From positions 1 to 8,017 of the forward strand of contig CAJWTF010000160.1 in NCBI GenBank assembly GCA_913046825.1: a DNA stretch of 8,017 nucleotides. Direction: 5' to 3'. The notes under the pieces are model-generated. The model was given only the letters and a program-made list of their open reading frames with translations, was not told the origin of the DNA and searched no databases. The position numbers and the translations under genes were made by a program. The DNA is from an uncultured Rickettsiales bacterium. GTDB taxonomy: Bacteria; Pseudomonadota; Alphaproteobacteria; UBA8366. Below, one piece after another: positions 7,267 to 8,017 of this stretch (within the stretch, counting starts at the first letter, position 1; every line of letters begins with the position of its first letter).

Positions 7267-7352
7267 GACTATATTTTCCCCGGATAGAAAATTTCTACAC
7301 TAATCGAAAGGATATATCCGCACGCGCCTTGGGCAAGCCGCGTTAGTCTATG
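7267..7352 (-). promoter_or_regulatory. Intergenic region, probable promoter of the four-gene group, with a short palindrome
   Basis: This 86-bp gap precedes the dienelactone hydrolase gene and is clearly AT-richer near that gene than the coding sequence around it. At 7285-7297 it holds a perfect inverted repeat, TAGAAA-A-TTTCTA, about 19 bases before the ATG and well placed for a repressor operator. I could not find a -35/-10 pair with convincing sequence and spacing; TTGCCC and TATATC are present but only 14 bases apart. The promoter call rests on position and composition. Confidence 0.3.
7323..7342 (-). terminator. Possible hairpin after the SapC-family gene
   Basis: The bases CGCGGCTT-GCCC-AAGGCGCG (minus strand) can fold into an eight-pair stem with one mismatch and a four-base loop, starting 10 bases after the SapC stop. 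No run of T follows, so it is not a typical intrinsic terminator. It may be a weak or Rho-assisted stop, or chance. Confidence 0.2.
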
Positions 7353-8017
7353 CTATTCCGCTGATTTTGATCGGAAGCCGAGTGTAGCCAAATTTTGGAT
7401 GGAAATTAGATGCGCCGTAACTGCCTGGAGCCAGCCCTTGCGCCGAAACTCCAGGAAAGCGTCGTCCGGCAAAGCATTGAATTTTGCTTCATCGACAATC
7501 CGGAAACCGCGTAAATTAAACTTCTCCCCGGATTCGTTACTGATCGTCACCGTGCCCGGGCGGAACAACTCGCGGGTCTCCAATTCGTCCACGAATTCCC
7601 GTGTCGCCAAGCTTTGGCGATGAAACGCAGTGCAGAATTCCAGCATCTTTTTCACGACTTCGGACGCTTCCTCACCATCGTATATGGGCTGGGTATTTTC
7701 ATCACCCGTACCATCAACAATGAGCTCATCCGCTTCATCGACACACAGAACAAGCTGCTCTTCTTCCTGACCGGCGCTGAAGATAAACGGATATCTGCGC
7801 ACATAGGCGGGCACGTAAACGCCTCCATCCCATGTTCCTTCATCATTCACGAATAGGTTCTGGCTCTGACGTAGTCCCAGTATCGCGATCGAACTCGCAG
7901 GCGCGGTTTCGGTAAATACGATTGGATACGATGTCGCGACACGGGAGAATTCCGGCATGTTCACCGGCACCATATTGGAATCCTTGGCAAACCCGAACCG
8001 TCGTTGCAGATTTATCG
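7353..8017 (-). CDS. SapC-family protein, N-terminus outside window
   Basis: Protein of the SapC family (Pfam PF07277), named after a Campylobacter fetus surface-layer gene and common in proteobacteria with no settled biochemical role. The visible part has 220 complete codons. An ATG at 7973 exists, but the frame remains open to the window edge and the residues before it (RFGFAKDSN) resemble family sequence just before the conserved VPVNMPEFSRVATSYPIVFT. The true start therefore lies beyond 8017, probably by a few tens of residues, since family members are about 240 residues. Other family features are SIAILGLRQSQNLFV, YVPAYVRRYPFIF and a C-terminal LEFRRKGWLQAVTAHLISIQ. The acidic middle (VDEADELIVDGTGDE) is also typical. 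No membrane helix or signal peptide is visible. It is separated from the next gene by 86 bp and probably belongs to a different transcription unit. Confidence 0.85.
   Translation of the reverse strand, partial: INLQRRFGFAKDSNMVPVNMPEFSRVATSYPIVFTETAPASSIAILGLRQSQNLFVNDEGTWDGGVYVPAYVRRYPFIFSAGQEEEQLVLCVDEADELIVDGTGDENTQPIYDGEEASEVVKKMLEFCTAFHRQSLATREFVDELETRELFRPGTVTISNESGEKFNLRGFRIVDEAKFNALPDDAFLEFRRKGWLQAVTAHLISIQNLATLGFRSKSAE

Noticed and set aside
1..8017. Mobile element, CRISPR array, tRNA or riboswitch
   Set aside because: Reading both strands I found no transposase or integrase frame, no spaced direct repeats and no tRNA-like fold. Nearly all of the window is accounted for by coding or decayed coding sequence.

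Overview
The window looks like a chromosomal stretch from an alphaproteobacterium. This is inferred from protein style: a PotB/PotC permease pair with the long soluble N-terminal insert, a PRISE-type SDR, a SapC-family protein and a catabolic cluster with a TauD-type dioxygenase and a GMC oxidoreductase. No rRNA, tRNA, transposase or CRISPR array was seen, and the species cannot be named from this sequence alone.

Left part, plus strand (2-2097): the 3' end of a PotB-like ABC permease gene, a PotC-like permease gene 1 bp behind it, and a small two-helix membrane protein gene with a good Shine-Dalgarno site. The substrate-binding protein and ATPase of the importer are not in the window and presumably lie upstream. 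Next, from 2108 to 3149, is a full-length but badly decayed pseudogene of a PRISE-family (progesterone 5-beta-reductase/iridoid synthase-like) SDR. It carries several in-frame stops, a frameshift and a damaged nucleotide-binding loop.

Right part, minus strand (read from 8017 down to 3152): a SapC-family gene cut by the window edge, then an 86-bp intergenic region, then four tightly spaced genes. These are a dienelactone hydrolase (7266-6550), a TauD/TfdA-type Fe(II)/2-oxoglutarate dioxygenase (6539-5652), a chimeric reading frame (5644-4802) and a GMC FAD-dependent alcohol dehydrogenase (4762-3152). The four look like one operon for catabolism of an unknown organic substrate: oxidative cleavage, alcohol oxidation, and formerly CoA activation and beta-oxidation.

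The most notable feature is the chimera at 4802-5644. Its first ~145 residues are the N-terminal part of an AMP-forming acyl-CoA synthetase and the remainder is the C-terminal half of an enoyl-CoA hydratase, joined in frame. The simplest reading is one deletion spanning the boundary of two neighbouring genes, which removed the ATP-binding signature of the synthetase and the N-terminal catalytic half of the hydratase. With the SDR pseudogene next door, this suggests a catabolic locus that is being lost while its flanks remain intact. I see no convincing new multi-gene system; the strongest novelty candidates are the chimera and the small membrane protein.
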